Part shown: in pieces, positions 18,459-27,554 of the stretch
How the letters are laid out: the number at the start of each line of letters is the position of its first letter
Position numbering within the stretch: the first letter of the stretch is position 1
Assembly: GCF_047495495.1 (NCBI RefSeq)
Contig: NZ_CP179930.1
Location: 620,001 to 684,000, forward strand
Reading direction: 5' to 3'
DNA from: Zymobacter sp047495495
GTDB lineage: Bacteria > Pseudomonadota > Gammaproteobacteria > Pseudomonadales > Halomonadaceae
DNA: 64,000 nucleotides
The notes under the pieces: generated by a model
Told to the model about the DNA's origin: nothing
The model's database searches: none
Seen by the model: only the letters and a program-made list of their open reading frames with translations
Made by a program: the position numbers and the translations under genes

Positions 18459-18921
18459 CCATTAGCCCTATACAATTTATACATGTCTAAACTGTTTCTT
18501 GTGCGGTGTAGAGCAGAGAGCATAATGCAGTCCAGCGATTAAGAACAGGTAATGATGGCCTTGTATATATAATAGAAGACGTGGAAAGGTGCCAACTACT
18601 CCTGCATGATCATTATTTATTAAATAAATATCACCATCGAAAGGGGTAATCATTAGATATCTGGAAAGACGTCGAGTGAATATCATGATCGTGTGCAGAA
18701 ATGTATGCGGTTATCGGCGGTGTGTTGCCCTGCAGCACCAGATGCATCACGTTTGTTGGTCCCGTTAAGCTCGACCGAAGCCGTGTGAAGGTATAAGCCT
18801 TGGAGCGCTTCCAGATGCAAGGTAGTTTTCACAACGATATTTATGAGCTATGTAAGGTCCGCTATTCATTATATGTTTATGTCATCGTTATTTCATCGAA
18901 TTATCATATAGGCATGCAAAT
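18459..18921. other. AT-rich divergent intergenic region
   Basis: These 463 bases lie between the divergent XRE regulator and the MFS gene and are AT-rich (ATTATTTATTAAATAAATAT near 18610). No gene is supported. The length would allow operators for both genes, and the inverted TTATTTATTAAATAAATA at 18611-18628 is a candidate. Confidence 0.4.
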
Positions 18922-20316
18922 ATGCAGCATGAAAATAATGTCAGCGGACTGTCTATCGTCGCGGTACTGCTTCTCGTTATCGGGCAGGTGCTGCCGCAGG
19001 TAGATTTCGCGATCGTGAATGTGTCTCTTGATGTGCTTGGTAAGGCACTGAATACGGATGAAACCGGGCTGGTACTGATCGTGGCGCTGTATGGCCTGAG
19101 CTTTTCTGCACTGATCACTACGGGCGGGCGCCTGGGAGACAAGTACGGCAGAAAGCGTCTGTTCATGGTAGGTATCGTCGGGTTCTGCATCGCTTCGGCG
19201 CTTTGTGGCCTTGCGTCGGGCATCGTGTCGATGCTTCTTGGGCGCGTTCTGCAAGGCGTATTTGCTGCACTTCTGCTGCCTCAGATACTCGCCACGATCC
19301 ATGCCACGCTTGAGGGCGAACGCCACCGCTATGTTGTTGGCATTTATACTTCAATCGGTGGACTATCCGCCATTCTTGGTCAGGTGGCTGGGGGCTGGCT
19401 GGTCTCCGCCAACCTGTGGAATCTGGGATGGCGGGTGGCCTTCTTTATCAATGTGCCCATCTGTATCGTCATCTTTATATTTGGCTGTCTGACCATCCCT
19501 GAAACGCGGTCGTCGGACACCCGGCAGAGCATGGATCTGGGAGGAATCGCCCTGTTCATTCTGTGCCTGCTGTCCGTCATGGTACCGATATCCCTTGGCG
19601 GACGGTGGCATGGGCTGTGGTGGTGGCTGGCCGCGACGGTGCCGTGTGCATTCTTGCTATGGCGGGTTGAACGCGGCCATGAGCGGGCGGGAAGGAAGGC
19701 GATTCTTCCCCCGTCGATGTTCAGGGAAGCGATGGTCAAGAACGGATTTGTGCGAGAAATGACGGTCACTTTCGCATTCCCGGGATACCTGTTCGTGACC
19801 GCGCTGTGTCTGCAGAGCGAGCTCGGCTTTACGCCGCTTGAATCGGGAAATGCGTTTGTCGCGCTGGGTGCAATGTTCTTCGTCGGCTCACTCATCAGCA
19901 AGCGGCTGGGCCATCGCCTTGGTGATCACCTGTCGTACGCTTTGGGCGCACTTCTAACCGTGAGCGGCTTTTTGGCGACAATCTGGCTGTTCTACCACTT
20001 CAACCATCGCTTGACGTTCTATGACCTGTGGGGAGCGACGGGCGTGATCGGGCTGGGCAATGCCATCATGCTGACATCGGCCTATCGGCTGACGCTTTCC
20101 CATGTCGATAGGCGCTATGCCAGCGAAGTGAGCGGTGCGCTGGCTACCGTGCAGCAAGGCTGCTTCGCTTTGGGAACGGCATTTGCTGGGGCACTGTATG
20201 CGGGAATGCTGAGATACGGTGGTCTGAATGCGGTGATGCTGTCCATCGGCGCACTGGCATCGCTGGTGGTGCTTGTCGCTATCTGCTTAGCGATCCATGT
20301 AGCGCATCGACGGTAG
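18922..20316 (+). CDS. MFS exporter, EmrB/QacA (DHA2) type
   Basis: A 464-residue multi-span membrane protein. Motif A is GGRLGDKYGRKRLF, motif C-like residues are in GQVAGGWLVSANLWNLGWRVAFFINVP, and the TM1 region LPQVDFAIVNVSLDVLGKAL is diagnostic of the 14-TMS drug:H+ antiporter group. It probably exports a drug or metabolite. The start at 18922 (MQHENNV) has no strong ribosome site. It is divergent from the MmyB-like regulator. Confidence 0.85.
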   Translation: MQHENNVSGLSIVAVLLLVIGQVLPQVDFAIVNVSLDVLGKALNTDETGLVLIVALYGLSFSALITTGGRLGDKYGRKRLFMVGIVGFCIASALCGLASGIVSMLLGRVLQGVFAALLLPQILATIHATLEGERHRYVVGIYTSIGGLSAILGQVAGGWLVSANLWNLGWRVAFFINVPICIVIFIFGCLTIPETRSSDTRQSMDLGGIALFILCLLSVMVPISLGGRWHGLWWWLAATVPCAFLLWRVERGHERAGRKAILPPSMFREAMVKNGFVREMTVTFAFPGYLFVTALCLQSELGFTPLESGNAFVALGAMFFVGSLISKRLGHRLGDHLSYALGALLTVSGFLATIWLFYHFNHRLTFYDLWGATGVIGLGNAIMLTSAYRLTLSHVDRRYASEVSGALATVQQGCFALGTAFAGALYAGMLRYGGLNAVMLSIGALASLVVLVAICLAIHVAHRR

Positions 20317-20374
20317 GCGAACAGCGGGCAGGGTGGGCATGTCGACGATGTGCCCTTAGTATCGAGGTATAGCG

Positions 20375-20572
20375 ATGTCTCTTTACACGTTCATACTGTT
20401 CCTGGGGGCCAGCTTTGGCTCGATGGCATCTTCATATCATGCCGTCGGGATGCTCTCGTCTTTCATCATTGCCATTCTTATGGTGGCGGGAGGAGGGGTG
20501 TGCGTTGTGCAGCTCAGCATGAATGGACGCGTGAGCATGGAAAAAAGTGCCTCGTCTTCAACAGAGGGATAG
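20375..20572 (+). CDS. Small two-helix membrane protein, unknown
   Basis: A 65-residue frame after GAGGTATAGCG. It has two hydrophobic stretches (LYTFILFLGASFGSMASS and AVGMLSSFIIAILMVAGGGVCVV) and a polar C-terminus. It starts 58 bases after the MFS gene and may be co-transcribed. I do not recognise it. Confidence 0.45.
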   Translation: MSLYTFILFLGASFGSMASSYHAVGMLSSFIIAILMVAGGGVCVVQLSMNGRVSMEKSASSSTEG

Positions 20573-20611
20573 ATGGAAGATCGACGTGGGGAAGAAGGGC
20601 GTGCTGAATAG

Positions 20612-20640
20612 TTGACCATTCTACGCATAATGGGCATAAT
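20612..20640 (+). promoter_or_regulatory. Promoter of the solitary tRNA-Glu
   Basis: TTGACC (20612-20617) and CATAAT (20635-20640) have a 17-base spacer and lie 47 bases upstream of the tRNA. Confidence 0.65.
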
Positions 20641-20687
20641 AGCGGCGTTCCTATTCAGGAATCTGCTGTCTTCCTGACAGCCAATGC

Positions 20688-20763
20688 GTCCCATTCGTCT
20701 AGTGGTCTAGGACACCGCCCTTTCACGGCGGTAACAGGGGTTCGAACCCCCTATGGGACGCCA
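20688..20763 (+). tRNA. tRNA-Glu (TTC), copy 4
   Basis: A 76-base tRNA-Glu that differs from the array copies only in the D-loop (GTGGTCTAGG). It lies about 5 kb from the array, with its own promoter. Confidence 0.96.
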
Positions 20764-21194
20764 CTTCTTTTCCCTCCTTTAGTTAGTTTCTCTTTGTACT
20801 GCTTTCTAGCGGTCTTCGCTGCTGCAATACATTCCGCTTCCGTTTGCTCGAACGATTCGTCGTGTCGCATGGCGTTCTGCTATAAAACAGATCGGTCGAT
20901 ACGCTTAAGTCTGCAACCGTTCTCACTATTTTCGTATAGATACGCCATACTATGGGCATGTCAGTACCGTAGCCCACTTTTTGAATGCTGCTGTTCCCCC
21001 ACTATGCTGAGTTTATCAGACGGGTATCGCTATGTTCGCGGTGTGCGGGCTTTTTTGTTAGCATGCAAATAAATACGGCCTTTGTAGGCCGCTATCCTCG
21101 ATTCGGCCGGATGCATGGGCTATGCCATACTGCCGTCCAAATTTTCTTCTCTATCCACGGATATGATCATCCACCGCTGCACAGGGAGTGACGC
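20764..21194. other. Intergenic region before the ABC exporter
   Basis: I see no gene in these 431 bases. The tract is AT-richer than the genes beside it. It should hold the promoter of the ABC exporter/queF operon. Confidence 0.4.
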
Positions 21195-22130
21195 ATGGGG
21201 ACTCCAGCGCTTTCCATCCGCGGGTTGACCAAGACCTACGGTACTCACCAGGCCCTCAAGGGCATTGACCTTGATGTGGCTGAAGGTGACTTCTTCGCTC
21301 TGCTTGGCCCTAACGGGGCGGGTAAATCGACGACACTCGGCATTCTTAGCTCTTTGGTCAACAAGACCTCAGGTAAGGTCGAAATCTTCGGGCGCGATAT
21401 CGACAGGAATTTTTCACGAGCCAAGTTTGACATCGGTTTCGTGAACCAAGAGTTCAACTTCAACCAGTTCGAGAAAGTCGAAGACATCATCACCGCGCAG
21501 GCGGGCTGCTACGGGATCCGCTACAAGGTCGCCAAGGCGCGTGCCGAGCAGCTGCTGGAAGATCTGGGGCTGTATGAAAAGCGCAATGTGGCCGCGCGGA
21601 TGCTTTCGGGCGGAATGAAGCGCCGTCTGCTAATCGCTCGTGCGCTGGTGCATGAGCCGCGCTTGCTGATTCTTGATGAGCCGACGGCCGGCGTCGACAT
21701 TGAGCTGCGTCGCAGCATGTGGGAATACATGCAGCGCATCAACCGCGAAAAAGGCATGACGATCATTCTGACCACGCACTACTTGGAAGAAGCCGAGAGT
21801 CTGTGCCGCAACATCGCCATCATCGACAAAGGGCAGATCGTGCAGAACACCAGCATGCGCGCACTGCTACAGCAGCTGGATACCGAAACCTTCATTCTGG
21901 ATACCGAGCGTTCGTTGGTACAGGCACCGGTGCTGGAAGGGTTCGAGCTGCGCCGCCTTGATGATATGCAGCTGGAATTAGTCGTGCCCAAGGGGCGCAA
22001 GATTAATGACGCCTTCGCACAGCTCTCCGAGCACGGCATCGAGGTGATGTCGATGCGCAACCGTTCTAACCGCCTCGAAGAACTGTTCGTTTCACTGGTA
22101 GATCACAAGGGAAGAGAGATTCGCGGATGA
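21195..22130 (+). CDS. yadG: ABC-2 type exporter, ATP-binding subunit (YadG-like)
   Basis: A 311-residue ATPase with Walker A GPNGAGKST (about 40-48), signature LSGGMKRRLLIAR, Walker B LLILDEPTAGVD and the H-loop TTHYLEEAE. The C-terminal extension of about 90 residues is normal for ABC-2 exporters of the YadG/CcmA-like group. GGGAGTGACGC precedes the ATG. It overlaps the permease gene by 4 bases (ATGA), so the two subunits are translationally coupled. Substrate unknown. Confidence 0.9.
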   Translation: MGTPALSIRGLTKTYGTHQALKGIDLDVAEGDFFALLGPNGAGKSTTLGILSSLVNKTSGKVEIFGRDIDRNFSRAKFDIGFVNQEFNFNQFEKVEDIITAQAGCYGIRYKVAKARAEQLLEDLGLYEKRNVAARMLSGGMKRRLLIARALVHEPRLLILDEPTAGVDIELRRSMWEYMQRINREKGMTIILTTHYLEEAESLCRNIAIIDKGQIVQNTSMRALLQQLDTETFILDTERSLVQAPVLEGFELRRLDDMQLELVVPKGRKINDAFAQLSEHGIEVMSMRNRSNRLEELFVSLVDHKGREIRG

Positions 22131-22900
22131 ATGCCCAGCAGATCATGGTCGCGCTCTGGACGTTGACCGTTCGAGAAGTTCGCCGTTTCATGCGTATCTG
22201 GCCGCAGACGCTGCTGCCGCCATCCATCACCATGTCGATGTACTTTCTTATCTTCGGCAGTATGATCGGCTCGCGCATTGGTAACATCGACGGTGTGGCG
22301 TATATCGACTACATCGTGCCCGGCCTCATCATGATGTCGGTCATCACCAACAGCTACTCCAATGTGGCGTCATCGTTTTTTGGCACCAAGTTCCAGCGTT
22401 CGGTCGAAGAGATGATGGTGTCACCGATGCCCAGCTGGGTCATCCTGACCGGGTTTGTGATTGGTGGCATGGCACGCGGCCTGCTGGTTGGGCTGATCGT
22501 CACGATCGTATCGCTGCTGTTCACCACCGTACACGTGGCGCATCCGCTGCTGACCGTCTTGGTGGTGGTCGTGACGTCGGCCATGTTTTCCATCGCAGGC
22601 TTCATCAATGCGCTGTTCGCCAACAAGTTTGATGATATCTCGATCATCCCGATCTTTGTGCTAACCCCGCTGACCTACTTGGGCGGTGTGTTCTATTCGA
22701 TCAACGATCTGCCCGAGTTCTGGCGTAACGTATCGCTGATCAACCCTGTGCTCTATATGGTGAACGGTTTCCGGTACGGTATTCTAAACATCGCCGATGT
22801 GGGTATCGGTTGGGCGCTGGCCGTGATCGTGCTTTTCATCGTGGTCATGTTCTTGGCGGCGCTGTACATGCTGGCGAAAGGTAAAGGAATCCGTAGCTGA
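22127..22900 (+). CDS. yadH: ABC-2 type exporter, permease subunit (YadH-like)
   Basis: A 257-residue integral membrane protein with about six spans and the ABC-2 signature around FFGTKFQRSVEEMMVSPMPSW and ILTPLTYLGGVFYSINDLPEFW-like sequence. Length matches E. coli YadH (256). Its stop codon overlaps the queF start (TGATG), so the three genes form one coupled unit. Confidence 0.9.
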   Translation: MNAQQIMVALWTLTVREVRRFMRIWPQTLLPPSITMSMYFLIFGSMIGSRIGNIDGVAYIDYIVPGLIMMSVITNSYSNVASSFFGTKFQRSVEEMMVSPMPSWVILTGFVIGGMARGLLVGLIVTIVSLLFTTVHVAHPLLTVLVVVVTSAMFSIAGFINALFANKFDDISIIPIFVLTPLTYLGGVFYSINDLPEFWRNVSLINPVLYMVNGFRYGILNIADVGIGWALAVIVLFIVVMFLAALYMLAKGKGIRS

Positions 22901-23748
22901 TGAAAACGCAGTCCGAACTTCTGGTCGATGCTCCGCTGGGACATGAATCGGCCTATCCTGAGCAGTACGATGCGTCGCTGCTGTTCCCGATTGACCGCAT
23001 GCCTCAGCGACGCCCGTTGGGCATCGTCGATGCTGCCGCGCTGCCGTTCGTGGGCGTTGATGAGTGGCAGGCGTTCGAGATTTCCTGGCTGGAACCTTCT
23101 GGGCGGCCGAATGTCAGAATCGGGCGTTTCACTTTACCAGCGCAGTCGCCTAATCTGATCGAGTCCAAGTCGTGGAAGCTGTATCTGAACAGCTTCAACC
23201 AGACCGCGTTCGCTTCGGAGGACGAGGTCGTGGCGCGTATGATGCGAGACCTTAGTGCCGCCGCGGGTGCGCCTGTGAGCGTCGAACTGCTGAGTGTGGA
23301 GGCCTCTTCGCTGGCAGGGCAGACGATGCCGGGCGAGTGTCTTGATGATCTGGACGTTGCCATCAAGCACTACACGCCCACGCCGGAACTGCTGACCAAG
23401 GCGTCGGAGGAGATTGTCGAAGAGACGGTGTATTCGCATCTGCTTAAGTCCAACTGTCCTGTCACGGGGCAGCCTGACTGGGGCACCGTCATCATTCGCT
23501 ATCGCGGGCCGCGTATGGCACGCGAGGGGCTGCTGGCCTATCTGATCTCCTATCGCCAGCACCAGGATTTCCACGAGCACTGTGTCGAGCGTATTTTTGT
23601 GGATATCATGTCCCGTATTGCGCCCGAGTCATTGGTGGTAAGTGCACGCTATGTTCGACGAGGCGGGTTGGATATCAACCCGACGCGCGCTACGCCGGAT
23701 CATGATCTGACGGCGTTGCCCGCTTGGCCGCGCCTTATCCGTCAGTAA
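22900..23748 (+). CDS. queF: NADPH-dependent 7-cyano-7-deazaguanine reductase
   Basis: QueF reduces preQ0 to preQ1 in queuosine synthesis. The 282-residue protein is the long, YqcD-type bimodular form. The QueF motif ESKSWKLYLNSFNQT lies in the N-terminal half and the catalytic cysteine in SNCPVTGQPDWGTV in the C-terminal half, followed by RQHQDFHEHCVERIF. Coupling to an ABC exporter is unusual and may be incidental. Confidence 0.95.
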   Translation: MKTQSELLVDAPLGHESAYPEQYDASLLFPIDRMPQRRPLGIVDAAALPFVGVDEWQAFEISWLEPSGRPNVRIGRFTLPAQSPNLIESKSWKLYLNSFNQTAFASEDEVVARMMRDLSAAAGAPVSVELLSVEASSLAGQTMPGECLDDLDVAIKHYTPTPELLTKASEEIVEETVYSHLLKSNCPVTGQPDWGTVIIRYRGPRMAREGLLAYLISYRQHQDFHEHCVERIFVDIMSRIAPESLVVSARYVRRGGLDINPTRATPDHDLTALPAWPRLIRQ

Positions 23749-23773
23749 GGTGCGCGCACGTTCCCTTCACCAT

Positions 23774-23797
23774 GAAGCTCCGGTTTACCGGAGCTTC
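23774..23797 (+). terminator. Hairpin between queF and ydjA-like gene
   Basis: A 10-bp perfect stem (GAAGCTCCGG and its complement) with a TTTA loop lies 26 bases after the queF stop. Only a short, interrupted T-rich tail follows, so termination may be partial. Confidence 0.6.
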
Positions 23798-23816
23798 TGT
23801 CATCAAGAGGTTCTTC

Positions 23817-24374
23817 ATGCAGGCTGATACGTTACTGCTGCAGCGTCGTTCATGTGGTCGCCTGACCGATCCCGCCCCTTCAGCCGAGCAGCTTGATCTG
23901 CTTTACCGAGCCGCGCTGCGTGCGCCCGATCACGGTGCGCTGGCCCCTTTCCGCTTTGTCGAAATCAGTGGGGAAGGGCGAGCGACGTTGGGTCGCCTGA
24001 TGGCCGCATCGCTCAAATCGCGTGCTCCTGGCACCTCGAACGAAACACTGGCAGCGGTCAGTCAGAAGCCGCTAACGGCGCCGCTGATCATCGCGGTTAT
24101 CGCCCGCGTTGAACGCACCGAGCGCATTCCACGTCAGGAACAGGTCATCACGGCAGGGTGTGCGGCACATGCCATGCTGTACGCGGCCTACGCGCAAGAC
24201 CTTGGTGCGTTTTGGCGTACGGGGGATTACGCTACCGACCCGCTGGTACGCGGTGCTTTCGAACTGAAGCCGATGGATGAATTGGTAGGCTTCATCTATC
24301 TGGGAACACCCGCCACGGAACCGCGTCCTCCGGTGGCCCTTGAACCGGCCGATTTCATCGAATACTGGTCGTGA
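23817..24374 (+). CDS. ydjA: YdjA-type nitroreductase family protein
   Basis: A 185-residue FMN-dependent nitroreductase-fold enzyme. The start MQADTLLLQRRSCGRLTDPAPSAEQL at 23817 matches the family (E. coli YdjA, 183 residues), and an upstream in-frame extension is discarded. Conserved segments are RAALRAPDHGALAPFRFV, QVITAGCAAHAMLYAAYAQDLGAFWRTG and LVGFIYLGTP. The physiological substrate of YdjA is not known. Confidence 0.9.
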   Translation: MQADTLLLQRRSCGRLTDPAPSAEQLDLLYRAALRAPDHGALAPFRFVEISGEGRATLGRLMAASLKSRAPGTSNETLAAVSQKPLTAPLIIAVIARVERTERIPRQEQVITAGCAAHAMLYAAYAQDLGAFWRTGDYATDPLVRGAFELKPMDELVGFIYLGTPATEPRPPVALEPADFIEYWS

Positions 24375-24444
24375 TGTTCCACGGCGTGATCGTTGTGCTC
24401 TGTCCTTAGTGGATGTTTTATGTATAGGAATCGGGAGAGAGGGG

Positions 24445-24473
24445 TTGCAATCCCGATGTAAGGCGGTTAGTAT
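24445..24473 (+). promoter_or_regulatory. Promoter of tRNA-Ser
   Basis: TTGCAA (24445-24450) and TAGTAT (24468-24473) are spaced by 17 bases, 32 bases before the tRNA. Confidence 0.65.
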
Positions 24474-24505
24474 ACGCACCACTTCGATGTCGCAAGACAT
24501 TGAAC

Positions 24506-24593
24506 GGAGAGGTGTCCGAGTGGTCGAAGGAGCACGCCTGGAAAGTGTGTAAGTCGAAAGGCTTCGAGGGTTCGAATCCCTCCCTCTCCGCCA
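24506..24593 (+). tRNA. tRNA-Ser (GGA)
   Basis: An 88-base class II tRNA with a long variable arm, anticodon GGA in CCTGGAAAG, T-loop GGTTCGAATCC and encoded CCA. Acceptor GGAGAGG pairs with CCTCTCC. Confidence 0.96.
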
Positions 24594-24604
24594 CTAATTT
24601 AATG

Positions 24605-24636
24605 AAAAAGCCGCTAGGTTCGCCTAGCGGCTTTTT
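24605..24636 (+). terminator. Terminator of tRNA-Ser
   Basis: A 14-bp stem (AAAAAGCCGCTAGG and its complement) with a TTCG tetraloop that ends in five T. Confidence 0.92.
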
Positions 24637-24869
24637 CTGTTTTTATCTACTCTCCTTCCTATCCATATCTGTTGTTGTCACCTTCCTTCTGTCATCGCGA
24701 AGCGGCCGTTTAGTCGACATGGCGCAATCGCATCTCTTTCACATATGTCTGTTCCTTCTCATCCTCATCCTTTATAGGCTGTCACCGTACCCTTGCCTGC
24801 ACGCTGTGAGGCTTCTGTGCCGGCAAGCGTGGGGCAGCTACCAGAACGTCAATTGCATAGGGGCATGTC

Positions 24870-25406
24870 ATGGCTCGATCACTTTCGTTCACTCATAAGA
24901 AGCTGCGCGGCATACCACGTCGTCTGCGGGCGATTAGTCGCTGGGCCGCATCCTTCGAAGGGTATTTCCCCACCCTGACGGATGAGGACTACGCACACGG
25001 CTATTGGAGCATCAAGATCCCCGTTGCGAGTGCGCTAGTCGAGGGCAAACAGACGTCTTCCGTCCTGCAAGCCTACTGTGCACAGGAAATGATCGCGGCG
25101 TGTGCTCACTTAATCGCTGCCAAGCCTGCGGCATTGTCCGAGTGCCGAGTCACCTGCTGCATCGTTCTGCCCAGTATGTTTGCCAGCGAGCTGTGCATCT
25201 ATACGAGTGAAGACTATTTTCAGGCTCACACGGGACCGGGTGAGAACCACTTTGGGCAACGATCCTTTATCGAACATCAGCGACTCAGCGATGAGTGGGC
25301 GCTGGCGTTGCCATCAGGTATGGAAGAGCAGGGCCTATTGTTCGCCAGTGATGACTATCGCTGTGAGCGGTGGTACTTCGGTGAGTTGGCGGCGCATGCC
25401 GAGTAA
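24870..25406 (+). CDS. DUF3916-like protein of unknown function
   Basis: A 178-residue soluble protein. The N-terminus KLRGIPRRLRAISRWAASFEGYFP resembles the DUF3916 family, followed by YWSIKIPVASALV and later ELCIYTSEDYFQAH and FGQRSF. There is no signal peptide and no membrane segment. It lies alone just after tRNA-Ser, a common integration site, and may be an accessory gene. The family has no established function. Confidence 0.5.
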   Translation: MARSLSFTHKKLRGIPRRLRAISRWAASFEGYFPTLTDEDYAHGYWSIKIPVASALVEGKQTSSVLQAYCAQEMIAACAHLIAAKPAALSECRVTCCIVLPSMFASELCIYTSEDYFQAHTGPGENHFGQRSFIEHQRLSDEWALALPSGMEEQGLLFASDDYRCERWYFGELAAHAE

Positions 25407-25690
25407 CCTCAACACAGCACCGATAAGGGAAGGGGCCTCGCATGACGCTGCAGCGCTCACGATTGCAACTGCCATGGCGCTGATCCTTTTGGCTCCGAAT
25501 TGCGTCGTTGTACTGAAAGATGAAGAGTACTGAACGATGAAGAAGATCGTCTGGCGGGTTAGCTTTTCACGCGCTAGTGAAGGCATCTGGGCGAAGAAAG
25601 GTGTCAGCGCTAGACCTTCCGTGGTCATGCAGCGCTGACAAAACGGTGCATCTTTAAGAGAGATGCGGAAAGAGGAAGAGAGTAGTGTCG

Positions 25691-27103
25691 TTAGGTCGCT
25701 GGCCTCATGTGAGACAGCAAGGCCTGTCTGTCCCAGCCACCGCCTAGCGATTTGTAGAGTGTGATTAGATTGAGCTGCTGACGCAGCGACATCTGGATCT
25801 GCGCTTGCTTTGCCTCGCGCCATGCCGTGCGGGCACTCATCATGTCGATGCGGCTATCGCGTCCAGACTGAAAGCGCTGGTCGGCAAGCCGTGCGCTTCT
25901 GTGTTGAGCCTCGGCCTTGCGCTGGGCGGCCTCGGATTCCTTCTGTAGGGTGGCTTTGGCACTCAGGCTGTCCGCCACTTCTCGGAATGCGCCTTGAATT
26001 GCTTTCTCATACTCTGCCACAGCCATCTCTTTTTCGACCTTGGCGACCTCCAAGTTGGCCTGATGAGCACCAAAATCGAACAGCGGCAGCGTCACGCTCG
26101 GCGAAAACGACCAGCCGCGAACCGAATCGTTGAACAGATGGGCCAGATCGTTGCTTGCGCGGCCGTATGATCCCGTCAATGCAATGCGGGGGAAGAAGGC
26201 GGCGCGTGCAGCGCCGATGGAGGCATTGGCGGCCATCAGGCGGTCTTCGGCGGCGACGATGTCCGGGCGGCGTGTCAGTAGGTCTGCAGGCAGTCCTGCC
26301 GGAACGTCACCGATGACTTGTTCAATGGGGGCTATCGCAGCACTAGGAATGTCGGAGGGAAGCTCGGGAACGCCGAGTAGCTGCAGCAAGGCGTGTTCGT
26401 CCTGTGCTCGCTGTTGCTCGTAGCGGGCAACGGCCGCGATGGCATCCTGTTCCGCAGAAAGGCTTTGTTGATAGGCACGCTCATCGTCGAGTCCCTCAGC
26501 AGAACGCTTGCGCGCCAGCGTCGTGGTTTGCTGTTGATCCTGCAGTGACTCGCGGGCCAATGCGAGCAGTCGCTCGTCGGCTCTCAGCGATAGGTCCGTG
26601 GTGGCGACGGCAGCCGTCAAGCTCAGCTGAGCCGCATGGCGCGAGGCCACGGACGAGAAATAGTCTGCAAGCGCTGCTTCCTTAAGGCTGTGTACGCGAC
26701 CGAACAGGTCCAGCTCATATCCTGAAATCGCCAAGCCATACGTTGCCGTGTCCGACGAGGACTCGGGGCGAATGTGCTCTTGGCTGATCTCGGCGTTCAA
26801 TGCCGGCCACTGCTCTGCAAGGCGAATACGGTACTGGCCTTGCAGACGTTCTGACGTTAGTGCGGCAAGGCGCAAGTCCCGATTGTTGGCGAGCGCCAGC
26901 GTCATCAGTTTGCGTAACCGTTCGTCTGTATAGAAGAGAGCACCATCTTCCAGCACGGCAGTGGAAGCCGTTGCTGATGTGTCCTGAGTGGGATAGCGGG
27001 CTGCAATGGGCGCGGTCGGACGTTCGTAATCGGGCGCCAATGAGCAGCCTGCCAGAGCACAGAGGGTTAATAGACAGCTGGTACGATATAGCATGTTGTT
27101 CAT
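25691..27103 (-). CDS. RND efflux outer-membrane factor, NodT/OprM-type lipoprotein
   Basis: A 470-residue TolC-fold channel protein. The lipoprotein signal is MNNMLYRTSCLLTLCALAGC, with the lipidated cysteine at position 20. Two OEP repeats follow: SERLQGQYRIRLAEQWPALNAEIS and RPDIVAAEDRLMAANASIGAARAAFFPRIALTGSYG, a hallmark of NodT-type factors. It faces away from the baeRS-mipA-RND genes across a shared regulatory region of about 450 bases and should provide the outer-membrane exit for the pump at 30398-34656. Confidence 0.92.
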   Translation of the reverse strand: MNNMLYRTSCLLTLCALAGCSLAPDYERPTAPIAARYPTQDTSATASTAVLEDGALFYTDERLRKLMTLALANNRDLRLAALTSERLQGQYRIRLAEQWPALNAEISQEHIRPESSSDTATYGLAISGYELDLFGRVHSLKEAALADYFSSVASRHAAQLSLTAAVATTDLSLRADERLLALARESLQDQQQTTTLARKRSAEGLDDERAYQQSLSAEQDAIAAVARYEQQRAQDEHALLQLLGVPELPSDIPSAAIAPIEQVIGDVPAGLPADLLTRRPDIVAAEDRLMAANASIGAARAAFFPRIALTGSYGRASNDLAHLFNDSVRGWSFSPSVTLPLFDFGAHQANLEVAKVEKEMAVAEYEKAIQGAFREVADSLSAKATLQKESEAAQRKAEAQHRSARLADQRFQSGRDSRIDMMSARTAWREAKQAQIQMSLRQQLNLITLYKSLGGGWDRQALLSHMRPAT

Positions 27104-27554
27104 ATAACGCCCGTTATATTCAAAGGATAATCATTCATCTACCATTGCCTTGCATTTATTTTTCATGACAATAAGTCGGTACGATTACAATAAGGTAATG
27201 ATCACCAGTGACGAATAACGAATATCCTCGTATGGAAATGAAAGAGGAAATATCTTGTCGGTACCCACCGTGCTTATGACTGCACTTGCCGCAGTGTAGC
27301 CCCGTCCGTTGCCTATCTGCGGGCTGCAAGCATGTGCTTTCCCGAAAACAGATCATTCCTTTCTTAAATAATGCATGGCATTAAATTGTTTAATTGAAAT
27401 GCATAACATCATTTTCTATGATGAAGCCCGGTCGACGATAAAAGTAAGGCTTGGTGTTGATAATAAATATGAGCTGAAATTGGAAGCGATATTCTCATTT
27501 TGGAATCAAGGGAATATTGACGGACTATCAAGATATCATGAAGAGAACGGGTCT
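27104..27554. other. Divergent control region of the efflux locus
   Basis: This AT-rich stretch lies between the outer-membrane factor gene (minus) and the response regulator gene (plus). It contains no supported gene. The frame of the regulator is open from 27375, but family N-termini and a ribosome site (GAAGAGAACGGG) place its start at 27555. Promoters for both directions, and binding sites for the response regulator, should be here. Confidence 0.5.
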
